From Puffinus mauretanicus (lineage: Eukaryota; Chordata; Aves; Procellariiformes; Procellariidae): a stretch of DNA of 64,000 nt. Positions 25,211-37,100 of this stretch are shown here, in pieces; the stretch's first letter is position 1; each line of letters begins with the position of its first letter. A program made the translations under genes and the position numbers. The stretch is from contig JAJKFH010001548.1 of assembly GCA_023333565.1 (NCBI GenBank), forward strand, positions 1,178,001 to 1,242,000, read 5' to 3'. The notes below the pieces were generated by a model. That model was not told the DNA's origin. It ran no database searches and saw only the letters and a program-made list of their open reading frames with translations.

Positions 25211-28200
25211 GCCGGTGAGCATCTGCCGTAGTCATTTCTGCTTTGACAAAGCAGCCCAACCGTTTGGAAAGAGGATGCTCCCAAAAGGCTCCCCCTTTTT
25301 CAGAAGCTGAAGAGGCCCGTCCATGCCTGTTCCTGCCCGCTGGCCCCAGCTCTGCTGCGTGGGTTCTCCTGTGGGTTTCAGAGCCGTCCTCCTCTCCTGG
25401 ACCAGTTTAGTTCTGACCTGCAGAGGGGAAGGAGGAAGACATTCAAATTCGAGGTAGTGAGCACAGATTCATTGGATCTTCATTACGAGCTGCCAGCTGA
25501 CATTTTGGAGGGGGGTGATCGCATACCCCTCTGTTCAGTAAGGTCTAATTTAACTGTCTCAGAAGCCCATACATCTTTCAGTGCCTGGGACAGTGGTGAC
25601 TCAAAGAGGCAGCAGAGCTAAATCAGATGCCAAATACTGATTCCTCTGCACATCCCCAGGGACTGGCAACTGGAGCTACTCTCACCATCTGTCTTCCCGC
25701 ATGCAGCCCCTGGAGAAGATGCACGCTCCTTCAGCTAACAGTGAAGACAGCGAAAGGACAAATGCTTTCATTTCCAAGCATATGGATTTTCTGTTCAGGT
25801 ATTTCGGGAATGCGCTGCATTAGGGGAATGTGTTTTGTTCGTCTCCGTAATGGGACGTAGCTGCTGCACTTTGCTGTAGTACAGGTGTTGGGCTGTGTTT
25901 TACCGCATGTCACGGCTGGCTGGACCGACTCCTCCACATCCCCTGCCCAGGGTATCTTTCAGGGAGGTGTGTGCTTTGAGATCCTCAGAGGAAAAAGTGC
26001 GTAGAAGATTGTATTTGTTGTTCCTCGTGCTCTTGCACTTATACCAGGCAAGCTTGGAGACTGAATGGGTTGGCTGGAAACTTGGGACATACGATAAAAG
26101 CATTTTCTTTCTGGGTAGGACACATCTTCATGGGAACAAGTCCGGTATTAATAAACCATCAACAAGCAGCCAAGTTTGTTGTGTTAACTCAAAAGTAATG
26201 AGGTCGTTGTGAATCACTAAGAGTCTGGGATGCGGGGGTAGAAACCAGCTTGGAAAAATACTGGATTAGGCCAAAACCTGGAACTGAACCCTTTTTTCTT
26301 TCTTTATGGTTGAAACTATTTAACAGTTTATATTCTTCACATTAGTTTTCCATTTCACGTTTCCAAGAAAATGGGAGGGGAAACCTCAGGTACCGCAGAA
26401 AGCATCCCAGCCCGGGGGGGATGCACAGCAGGCAGAGGGGGGAGCTCGGGCAGGTCTGGTCTCTGCACCCCCAGGCAGAGCCCCCGAGGGGGGCAGCACC
26501 CTGCCCCAGCTCTGCAGGGACCTGTCCCCGAATCGCCCGCCGACGGGGCTGGCGGTGATGCTGCCGTGCCGGAGGACCTGAGCTGGGGAGGGAGGGCGGG
26601 TTGCGAGCTCTGCCATCCTGCCTGACCTCGGCCTGATCTTGGACACCAGGAGGAGGAGGAGGCTGGGGCCAGGGCCACCTTCCCGTTCTCCCCAGCCACT
26701 CACCTCTACAGCACTAGTTCCCAAAGGCTTTTTGTTCCTCGAGGGGCACCCACGAAATGTGGGAAAAACACCCATGTGCAAATGTTTTCCAGGCTACAGG
26801 TGTCTGGGGACTTTAGGGAAATAGCTCGGTGACAGGGTGACATCTGAGTCAGACGAGTTCTCATGGAAAAGGGAGCTGGGGTGGGAAAAACTCTTCTCCC
26901 CAGCTTTGCATATTCATTTATTATGATTAACAGGCTAATCCAGTGCCCCTCCCTACACTCTGACAACCTCAATACCCATCTGCATTTTGAATTACCTTTT
27001 TCCTTGCAAAGTCTGGCTCTTCAGACCACCCACAGTACTGCCAACAACTCCTTCTTATCCCCCTGCCCTTACTGTCTCCCAGGGAGCTCCCTCCCTTCGC
27101 GCATCACCCTGGGGTGCCAAATTGGGCTGGGATTAAAACCCCAGCTCCAAACACTCCCAGGCTCATCCCCAAATCCAGACAATGCAGCCTGAGCTTCTCT
27201 CTGCTTCTTAGTCTCCACGTAGTTGTGCCCCTGCCACACTCTTCCTCAGCTCTTCTTCCCGTGCTCACTTTCTGGTGGGTTTTCCTCATCTTCCTCATCC
27301 AACCACCCCGGACTTCTCTTCCCCAGAGCCTGCAGATGTGTGATCTGTTTGCACGGGCATGCCAGGCAAGGTGGCACCTCACCTTCCTCCCGTCCTCCCT
27401 GCAGGGGAGCCACCTCTTGCCCTGCATCAAGCCCTGCTCCTCCCGAGGGCCAGTGCAGGTCCCTGACCTTCTCCTGCACCGATCCCCGTCCGGCGGCTCT
27501 GCTCCCCACGCCGGCATTGCCACATGCTCTAAAATACTGCTTGGCTCACTTCGAACAGCAGCTTGCCCTCCCCTAGCAGACCTTTATCACACCCGGAGGG
27601 GTCTGAATACGCTTTCCCTCAGGTGGTCACATACCAACACCCCCCACTCCCCCATGTATTTAGCTGTGCCACCAGTGACAGCCAGGAATGACACCGGCAC
27701 TGCCCAGACCCAGCAGAAGCCTGCAGCCAGGAGCATCCCAAGGGGCTGGTTAAAGCTCACAAAGGTTGCTGGAAAGGCATTGCCCCGCTGCCCTCAGACC
27801 TCAGGAACCCCCTGTCTTTGCTCTAGATATGCTCCCTGGTAATCCCAGAGCAGTGGAGGTTAATGCGTCTTCTTGGGGGTGAAAACTGAAACAGGAGGAG
27901 GAATATATAAGCTCTTCCAAACTGTGAGACACAGCAAACCCACTGGATCAAGCATTCAGAAATGTCCCACTCTGACCATCGATGTTTTATTCAGCGCTAA
28001 TTTGCAAGTCTTTGCATTCAAGATGATATTGAAATTACTCTAGTTTCCAACAATGGTAAAACCAGGGCTTACACAGACCTGGAGGAAGCTCGTCTGCTTC
28101 CCCGCCAGCTTGGCTCCCACGGCATTTCTCAGAAGAACGGAGAACAATTCTGCAAAGAATGAGCTGAAAAGTGACATATTCGCCCTCCTTTGTTTTCACT

Positions 28201-28589
28201 TCCATCAGCTGAAATCTTCCTCTTCTCTAATTCCTGAAAGGCTCTCATTGTAATTAACTTCGCAGGAACATGTGAGCAACACGATGCCGCCAGTTCCTCA
28301 GCAGCGGAGGCAGCCAAGCAGATAAAGCCGCAGGAAGCCGAGGCCGTGCTGTAGCAATACCCGGCCGCACGGCTCTCGTCTGCCTGGCACCAGCCCGGGC
28401 ACGGCGCGGTGCTGCTGCTCCCTTCTCCCCCATGTCCCCCTGCTTGCCTGGCGCTGGGCCCGTCACAGCCGCAGCCCCCGAGGCACTGCCCGGGCCCCAG
28501 AGCCCGGAGGGTTCGTGCTCCCGGCAGCCCCAGCTGCACCGGCTGCCGCGGCTCCCCCGTCCCCGGGGGGCTGTTCACTGCAGGTACAC
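25211..28589. other. Non-coding intergenic DNA
   Basis: No recognised exon. The 242-codon + frame at 27114-27842 is rich in Pro, Ser and Leu with no domain and is taken as chance. Confidence 0.55.
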
Positions 28590-28935
28590 TTTTTATTGAA
28601 TTTTGTTAAATTAAACATATGATCCCATATTATCTGACCCAGCTCTGAAGTCTCCCAGGCACAAGTAAGCTCTGCTGTCTCAGCTTTTCATTTACATGTT
28701 TATTTACTGCCTTTCAGATCACCCGGTTCACACTGTGCAGCCTCTGATGAATAAATAACCAGTGCCCTTGTAGGCCAGATTGATTAAATGTATTTAATTA
28801 ATGAGCCCAGCGCCCCTTGAGGACTCTCCCAACTAAAATACTGAAACCAGCCTTTTGTATATGACACCGCCAGGACCCATTGATTTGCAGCAATATGAAA
28901 GAGGAATAATTTAGTAACTTCATTGATGCCACAAC
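28590..28935. promoter_or_regulatory. AT-rich candidate conserved non-coding element
   Basis: AT-rich sequence with TTTTATTGAATTTTGTTAAA, TTGATTAAATGTATTTAATT and ATGAATAAATAACC, bounded on both sides by CpG-rich DNA. No frame or repeat explains it. Confidence 0.3.
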
Positions 28936-30424
28936 AAGGACATCCCCGAGGACGGGGAAAGGCTGCCGAGGGGTTGGGTCGCAGGCGGTTCACACGTGGC
29001 TTGCTCCCCCTCACCGCTCGGCCACGCAACGCCTGCCAACGTCTTTATTTCTGGGGGCGGCGGCTGTCTGTCCTCCCCTCGCCAGCTGTACCCGCGCGGC
29101 TGGAGGGACCGGGTGCTGGGGAGCCAGCGCCGCCGGCTTGCTCCCAACGGGCATCGAGGGCACACGGGTACTGGAAACAACGGGGAAAGAGCAATTGTCC
29201 TCCAAGGGAAAAAATAATCTGCTGCTGTTCAGAAGGTGCCTACTCCTTTGCTCAGGTCAATAAATAGGGGTTCAGGGGAACAGGCAGAGCAGGGATAAAG
29301 AAACACAGAGACATTGCTGGAAGCCAGGGGAGATGTGCTGGAGGAAGGCTCGCAGTCTGTCCGAAACTACCAGGGGAAAAGGCATGGAGGAAAGACTTCA
29401 GTGTGGGCTCACCATCGGAATCATTTTAACTTGTTTCCTAAAAGACGGAGGCGGTGAGGCTGGGCTGGGGCTGGCTGGCGTGGCCGGCTGAAGGCGGTGG
29501 TGCTGGGGCCCTCTGCGGTTGTGCAAAGCCCCCAGAGGGGAAAGCCCAGCCTGGTGCAGATCAGCACCGCTCCCGGGTATCTGCCCACAGAGCTCGGAGG
29601 ATAACCGCTTTCCAGGCAGCAGGCAGGGAAGGTGGAGGCAGCCTCCTGCCCGGCCGCTGGGCTCCGGGGAGGGAGGCAGGCAGCGGGCAGCGGCCAGGGT
29701 GAGCAAACGGGTGCAGGGAGGGGTTCTGGTCCTGCACTTTCTCAGACAGATGCCTGACCTGCAGAGGCTCACGAGCAGCCTTTCCGAAATCCGTGCCTGA
29801 ATCTTCTGCCCTAATTCTCCATTAGCAAATGCGATGACAGGCAGATGTTAAGAGCTCCCCCGGGCCATTCCTCACCAGGCAGGTTGCTGAGACATCACGA
29901 TCCAGGGCTCAAAACCGGCTCTGAGCAGCTCTGCGCAGACCCGCAGCAATTTGTACCTGGGGACAGGAGTTGCTGAGCTGTCGCTCCCGTGGGAGGCTGT
30001 GCCCGGCTGCTGGGGGCAGCGGGGCTGCAGAGGGCTGGGGACCAGGGGACCTCAGGGGATGCTGCAGCCAGGGTGGCAGGGCTTTGCCGGGCGGTGCATG
30101 GCATTACCCCGAGAGGAGACAGCTGGGGTTGTTCCTCACCAAGGGCAAACCTGGAGGTTTGCAGGAGAGGAGAAGCAGGGGCAGGACTGAGGAGCCCACG
30201 CTGGGCTGGGGCAGGGAGAGCTGCCCAGGGCCAGCCTCAGCAGCCGTGGGCCAAGGACCACGTAGCTAAAGGGGACAGACCGGCCATGCAGTCAGGGTGT
30301 TCAAGCAAGCTGCCTCCCTGCTCCCCAGCTTTCCCTGTTCGAAGGCAGATGGCAGGCCCTGCTAGCACCTCGCCCTGCCGCAGACCTTGCCCTGCCAGGC
30401 CCAGCAGCATCCTAGAGAAGATAC
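28936..30424. other. Non-coding intergenic DNA
   Basis: GC-rich sequence between two AT-rich candidate elements. No exon recognised. Confidence 0.55.
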
Positions 30425-30829
30425 CGCATGGGTTTATTAATTAGTCCATTAAATTATTGCTGAAGCTAATTGAGACCCACATGTTCCCCCTCCAGCTCCC
30501 TCCCCACCGGCCGGCAGCTCGGGCAGGAAGACGCAGCATTACAAAGGATCAGTAGCGTGCAGCTAATTAGCTGCCGTTGGGAGCATCCAACGCCAAGCGT
30601 GCCGCGTGTCCTCCGTGCCGCCTGACACAGACGTCTGCCAGGCTCATCTCGGTGACGATCATCAGGTTTTAATTAGTCTCAAACACGACTCCTGTCACAA
30701 ACACTCTGCTGGGGGTTGTTTGTTTTAATTTGATCAGGGACAGGCAAAGAGAGGGGGAAGAAGGAAGGTAATTAAATTTGACTAAAAATCTTGGAATGCC
30801 ATTAAAGCTGATGTCCTCATTTGCATAAC
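30425..30829. promoter_or_regulatory. AT-rich, TAAT-motif-dense candidate enhancer
   Basis: TTTATTAATTAGTCCATTAA, GCAGCTAATTAGCTGC (a palindrome), TTTTAATTAGTCTC, GTAATTAAATTTGACT and CATTAAAGCTGATG occur within 400 bases, along with ATTTGCATAA (octamer-like). Such clustering of homeodomain and POU sites in otherwise GC-rich DNA is typical of conserved developmental enhancers. Conservation cannot be judged from one sequence. Confidence 0.3.
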
Positions 30830-31080
30830 CCGCTACCCGCAGCGCCCAGAACTTCCACCAGCTTGCCGGCCTCCCCCCGCGCAGCCGCGGCCCCGCCGCC
30901 CCTAGGTGGCACTGCCCGCCCGCGGAACCTGCGCGGAGCCCCGCGGAGCCCGGGCGCGGCCGCGCTGAGGACGGGTCGTGCAGGGCAGAGGGGAGGCGGG
31001 TCAGTGGGGAAAGGGGGGGGAAAAAAAAAAAATCCTGGCCTGCTTTTTAGCAAGTTGGGGGTGGGGGTGGGGGGGGGCTG
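30830..31080. promoter_or_regulatory. CpG-rich block with CTCF-like site and G-quadruplex-prone run
   Basis: Positions 30870-30970 are dense in CpG (CGCGCAGCCGCGGCCCCGCC and on), unlike the AT-rich DNA just upstream. CCCCTAGGTGGCAC at 30899-30912 fits the CTCF core consensus at 13 of 14 positions. At 31057-31077 GGGGGTGGGGGTGGGGGGGG can form a G-quadruplex. No convincing open frame starts here. It could be an unannotated promoter or a boundary element. Confidence 0.4.
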
Positions 31081-31086
31081 CTGGTG

Positions 31087-31142
31087 AAGTGGTTAAAATA
31101 CCAACACCTGGGCTAAGTGGTTAAAACATCACCACTTGGGTT
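31087..31142. repeat. 28-bp imperfect tandem pair
   Basis: AAGTGGTTAAAATACCAACA plus CCTGGGCT is followed by AAGTGGTTAAAACATCACCA plus CTTGGGTT. About three quarters of the bases are the same. It lies just after a G-rich run. Confidence 0.7.
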
Positions 31143-34100
31143 GTTCCTCTGCTGGAGCTGCCGAAGGCTCCAAAACTCTCCTGCAGTGCTCGGAGCAGCC
31201 TGGTGCGGATGCCTGAGCCCTGACCGAGGAGCAGTGCGGTGCCAGGTCGTGCTGTGGGCAAGACACCGGGAGAAGAGGCAGAGCGACAAGGCTGGGTGGC
31301 TTCCCAGCAAGGCAAACGCAGCTGGCTGTGGCTCCAGATCGCCGGCCTTGGGAATGCTGAGGCTCCCAGAGCTGGGGCTTCAGTCCCCAGCACAAGGACA
31401 ACTAAGCGGCAGGTGGGTGTGAGATCAGACCGGGCATTTCTCTCCTCAGCCCTCCCCTTGTGTGGCCTTAAACATCTCCTTTTGTCCTTGGGGTTCTGTT
31501 TCCCTGCTTGTGTTTCCCTGTTTAACATGGAGAAAATACTATTCCTAATTTCCCTGCTTGGCTGTCCATAAAGCAATTATCTGATAATTATTTCTGCTTA
31601 TTGGCAAGTTAGTTCTAATGATGTTTGCTAAACATTTGATTATTATTGCAAACACCGCTTTTGCACATGGACTGGGGGCTGTGATTTCTAGAGACCGTTT
31701 CTGGGAGAAGCAGGTTTCACAGCCAGGTGCTTTGTTTTATGGAGATATTGCAGTCAGAGCTAGAATTTGTGATGCTGTTAGGTTTTTCTGGTTGTATAGA
31801 TAAAATAATTAAGGTGATAAGCTTACACTGAGTGACAAACAGGGGTTTGATGATTGATAGAATTAGACAGTAAAAATCCTGGACGGTTTGGAAAGAAACA
31901 CAGAGACAAAAAGGGAATAGGGGTGTTGGGGAGGAGAGGGAAGGAGGAACGTCTCCTGTCTGTCCCTGGGATGTGCATTTACAGCCAAACCAAATCCTCT
32001 GGCTGTTTAAAGCAGGAGTATCTGCCCCTGCCCCCCCAAACCCGTCAGCGGTGGGTGCCAGGTACCAGATGTAGGACACAAGCCAGGGCGATGCTCTGGA
32101 GCCAGCCTCTGCAAGCACCCGGTGCCCACTGAGGGCTGCTGCTCCCCAGCCGAGCTCCTGCCAGCCTGGCCGGCCCCTCGCAGAGCACATCCCTCCATCG
32201 TGCCCAGGAAGAGGAGTCGATCACGAGACTCCCACAAGACCACAGCAGCCAGGAGAGCTGGCTCAGCAGGACCCCGGCTTGCCCAGCCCAGGCACCAGGG
32301 TCTCCCGTGGAGCAGCTCAGGGCAGCCCCTGCTGCCTAAGTCGGCAGTTTTGGATGTTTCTTGGAACCGATTGATTCACCTCCTGCCACAGCCATCCCTT
32401 TTCAAGCCCTGGAGACCACTATGCAGTGCTTGAGAAATGCTATTAAAGGCCTTTCTGGAGGGTTTTCTGTAATCAGGGCCTTTTACCAAGAGCCCCAGGG
32501 CATCAGAAGAGAGGGATCATCCCTATGGCACGCAGTGCTTTCCCAGAGAGGATTTGCCCATTGCTCTTAGCTGTCTAAAGGCACACGTGCTTTTCTCACA
32601 TTGCTCCCTCTCACTGTGGGCGCCGTGGTGGCAAGAAGAGCCCAGGAGAAATAGCAGAGTGGGTTAGAGTGCAAAACGCCCAGGTGTTTGCTGAGAATAA
32701 TGCAGAGAAAACTGGAGAGAAGCCTCATTTCAGCCTCCAGGTGGGCTCTGGGGGAAGGAGAAAACATCCCTTAAAGGCACTTAGCTAGCCAGGTGGCATC
32801 GGCTCTTATTCAGCTGGGAGATAGAGCCCACCCTTGCATTGTTCAGCATTGCCCCTTCCCCACAAACCTGCTAGGAATAAAACCTTAGAATGAAGGAAGG
32901 AGAGAAACAATGTGGACATGGAGCTCCTAAGTGCTGGGAAAGCCAAGGGGTTATCGGTACCACTCCAGGTGCTGGCGGAGCAGAATAGGCTCTTGCAATG
33001 CAAACACTATACAAAAAAGAGGACTAAAGAGAGACAGAGCAGGATACAGAGGTTGAGCTATTACAGGAGCAGTGGAGGGGAAGAAAGTGATGTGGACAAA
33101 ACGTAGGAGGCTTTTAGCAGCTGAGGACAGTTTGAACGAGCCTGTGCTGGCTGCAGAGGTTGTAAAGGATGTGATGGAGGGGCATCACGACTGCGCTTTG
33201 CAGCCTGTGTGAGAATAGAAGGAAGCTGAAATGCCACCCACTCCCAGCTGGTCTCCAGGGGCAGCAGCACCCCTCTGGAGAGCACCCAAGGAGGAACTGC
33301 CTCTTCTAGTGGCACTGTGGAAATTGGGCCTCTTCTGCCAGCATGATAAAGCTGGCAGTGCTGGAGATAAAAGACCAGGCTCGCACCAGCAGCACATTAG
33401 GAGCTCGTTGTCTGACAGTTGTTACGGCAGCACACATTACCTTTATGAGGAGACGTGGTGGTGTTCCTGTCTTAAGAAAAGGAATGGATTGCATTTATCG
33501 TGGGCCCCAGCAAAAACAGGATGTCATAAAAATGAATTGCGCTTGTGAGCTGGGTAACATCTGTCATTACTATGGATGTGCCTCGGGAGCTCCCTCGGAA
33601 ACTGTCCGAGCTACGACTGCAGCAGTCCTGCACACTGACTATGGACCGGCCGAGGTTACTGGGGGGATGTGATCCTCTTCTACACCTTCTGCAACGATAG
33701 CACAGGATCTGCCGAACTTTATCCTCCTATTTAAAAAAACTTGGGACTAATGACATGTTAGCTGTCTCTAAAAGGAGAGCTGGAGCATCCTTTGAGCACC
33801 TTTCCCCAGCTCGCATACTTTTGCTGTCTCTGCTGCCATGTGGCTGAAACATGAAGTATTTGCAACACAGCTGGAGAAGAATGGGCATCATCCAAAAGTC
33901 ATTGCTGATGCTATTCCCCCTAGCCCTCAATATTCAGCTTATATGTGGGGTGGGTTAGCATCTCTTGTGCATCTTGCAGCTTTCCTTTGATGGCGCAGTT
34001 ATGGGGCTCCTACCAAGCTCTGTTCCCTGCCCTCCCCCAGCGGCATTTTCCCGTGGTGAGCCACCGAAGCACTGGCACCTCCTTGCAGTGCTGCAAAACA

Positions 34101-37100
34101 GGCGTGATACGCGCAGGACTGGCAAGTGGGATTTGCGTAGCACTTTAAATCTTTCAATTAAAGGCAGCCCAGCTGTCCGCTTTCTCCCTCGTCTCGGGCT
34201 CTCTCTGCTGTGACATTCGCATGTAATGATCTGTCCTTACGCACGCAAAGTTCAGGAGTCTCGGGCTGCCCAGGCAGCCAAGGGCACAGATGTCCAAGGA
34301 AGCTCTTTAATACAATGTGCATCAGAGCCCCAAGAATTTCAAGAGAAATCCATAGCTTCTCAAGGAAAGTCTGGATCCATGGGGGCAAAAACTACCTAAA
34401 AGTGTCTAAAGGACAGTAGCAAGAGGAAAGTCGGGCTGGTTCCCCAGTAAAGCCCAGAACTGGCTTAATCCTTGTCCAGACCTGGTGGCCTTCAAGGAGC
34501 CAATTCTTCTCCTGAGCCTGAAAATCTGGATTTCCCTGCTGCAGTGGCTCCCAAACATCCTCCTGCAAGGCACTTAGCAGGCTGTATCTCTCAAGATGCC
34601 TAAAGCAATGGAGGATATGAACCCTAAAAAGCAGCACAGCTCAGTATTTATGTCTAAAATCCAACATCAGAACAAGGTGTTGTGATCAAGCTTCTTGTCT
34701 GTTTTAAGGTTGGCGATTTCACATGATTTCAGCATGATGATTGGAAAGCAAAGGCCCAAATATTTTCCTGTGATTTATTCTGCACTGATCTGCAGAAGTA
34801 AGAAGCATGCAAGTTTGCAGAATATGTAAGAAACTGCCGAGTGTGCCAGCTTAAACAGCTTTAGCAATTTGTTCCACTTCTTCCCAACCATTGCACAGCC
34901 CAGAGCAGTTACAGGCGGCTCCACCTCTGCCCCGGTTGGTCTCTGGTGAAACTGGTTCTGTTCCTCTCAGAGTTTAAACCATAAACGAGTGGGGTAATTA
35001 CTTCACTTCAACATTTATAGCTTTGCTGCCTGCAACTATGTTTTCGCCCAGCTCCGGGAACTGTGAGCGCTGGTCCAACGGCGGTGGGTTCGTGCGCTTC
35101 CTCCCTGGCTCTTAGGGCCTGAGCACAGCGGATGGTAATGTTGGTAAAAGCTCATAGGAGATCAGGGGTCAGGGCTGCTTTACAATGCCAATGCTAAGTC
35201 AAGTAAAGCTCTGTTTCTCTTTAGCTTCAGCTATGCGTTTCCCTTTATGAATTCTTCTGGGCGTCCAACTTTTATAATGGTTCTGGTTTCTACTTTCCAA
35301 TTCCCTCTCAGCGGCTGTCCTGCTAAGGTAACGTTATGCTTTCATGGGGACTGCCCCATGGCAGAGGCAATCTCAGTGGCGGTGGAGACCAGTTTCACCA
35401 AAGGGTTGGAATTTCAGCACGAAGACCTCGACCTGGATGCCACCCTCGCTGGCAGACTCCGCACGGAGCAGTCCAGCAAGCCCTGCAGCATCCCCGCAGG
35501 GGTGTGTGACTGCACGGGCACAGATCCCTGTGCCGGGATGGTGTGTGAGCACGCATTAAAATGAGAACAACATGGTAAGAGGCATATTGGGCTACCATGC
35601 GCTAGCATTTACCCTATTTCACAGAGCATGTGTAGACAGCAGCCTTTGTGCAGCAAGGAAATGCTCTTCGGTCCTGTTTTGTAGTGGTACTAGCTAGATT
35701 TTTCCATCCATGTTGGGGGTTTTCAACCACAGAATGAAATTAGCAGCAGCGGAGCATGGCCACATCCAGAGCAAGCACACAAACCGCGGAGGGAAGAAGT
35801 GCTCAGCTGGGACTGCGGAGCAGAACAAGCTGGCAGAGCATTTCTCCCCAGCTGGAGCTGACACCCCAACTAACCTCTTTACGCCACCAAGGTTGGAGTT
35901 TATTAAAGACCATGAGTCAGCGAGACCTTGAGTATGAATCTCATTAAGCAGTAGAGCACTAACATGGCCTTGCTCCTAAGAAAGACTCTGTCTTCTACTT
36001 CTTCCAGTTCCCGGGTCCTTTCCCTTCCAGCGGGGACCTGTCTGACTTCATTTACCTTCAGGTTTTGGTCAGGTTTGTGCAATCTCCTTTTCCAGCATGA
36101 TAAAAAGCGATAATGCACAGGAGAAATGTGGAACAACATGAAACTCCATGGGGACTCACACGTGGAGGGCAACAGCTTCCTGCTGGCTCTGCTGCATCCC
36201 CAGCAACGCCAGGACCTGGCTCCGCTGCAGTAGCAGGGAAAGTGGGGGTAAGGATGGTGTGAGCGAGGTCTGGCTCACGCTGAGGCTCGGGGCATTTTCA
36301 CTCACTCCAGATTTCTCCGCAAGCGCTGCAGCATTGGTATAGTCCTCGCGGTGTTTGCTAATGAGATATTTCTGTCCCTTACCTGTGAAGTGTGTGGTAG
36401 GGAACAGCACTTCTGATGTGGAAAGTGGCTTCCCAGGGCAAAACACAACCGCGGTGCTGACAGTGAGCCATCGCAAGGTCAGGGCTTTGCTCCACCAGCT
36501 CCTGTGCTGCGGGAGTCGGGACCAGACCGCCCGGCTCTGCAGCATCACAGCTTTGGAGAGAAAACCCCCGGAGCTGTGCGGGAGCAAGAGGCCAAGCCTC
36601 AGCAGCAGCACAAAGTTCAACACCGCTGTTCGTATCAGAGCCCTCCCTTCCAAAATGCAGCCCTGCCTACCTCCTTGAGAGCCTATGGGGCATTCCTCGC
36701 AGCCTCCAGTTCTGGGATAAAGCCAGCCCTCTCCAGCAGCCCAGCTTCAGCTCCTGGGTGGACTTGGGAACTGTTTGCTGGGGCTGGAGACCTCTGCTCT
36801 GTCGCTGTTGTAGTGCCATCTCTGAGCCTTTCTCCTCTGGACTTTAGTCTCCCCACCTGCAAAGTGGGGGACAGCAATTGCTTCTTACCCAGCCATGGGA
36901 AAATGAGGTTTAAACAAGCCCTCGTTATTGCCCCTTGGCCCCAGCCGGAGAGGGCTGCCGGTGGGAAGGGTGCTGTAGTTCCCGGTCGCGCAGCCGCAGG
37001 CAGTGACGCCTGGGGCTCTGGCTCAGGGCGGTGCTCGCCGGCGGTGGTGCAGCTCCCAGTCGCTCTAGCGAGGGCTGGCAGAATTTGTTTTCTCGCTTGT

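Noticed and set aside
27114..27842. 242-codon + frame
   Set aside because: Pro/Ser/Leu-rich composition typical of chance frames in pyrimidine-rich DNA.
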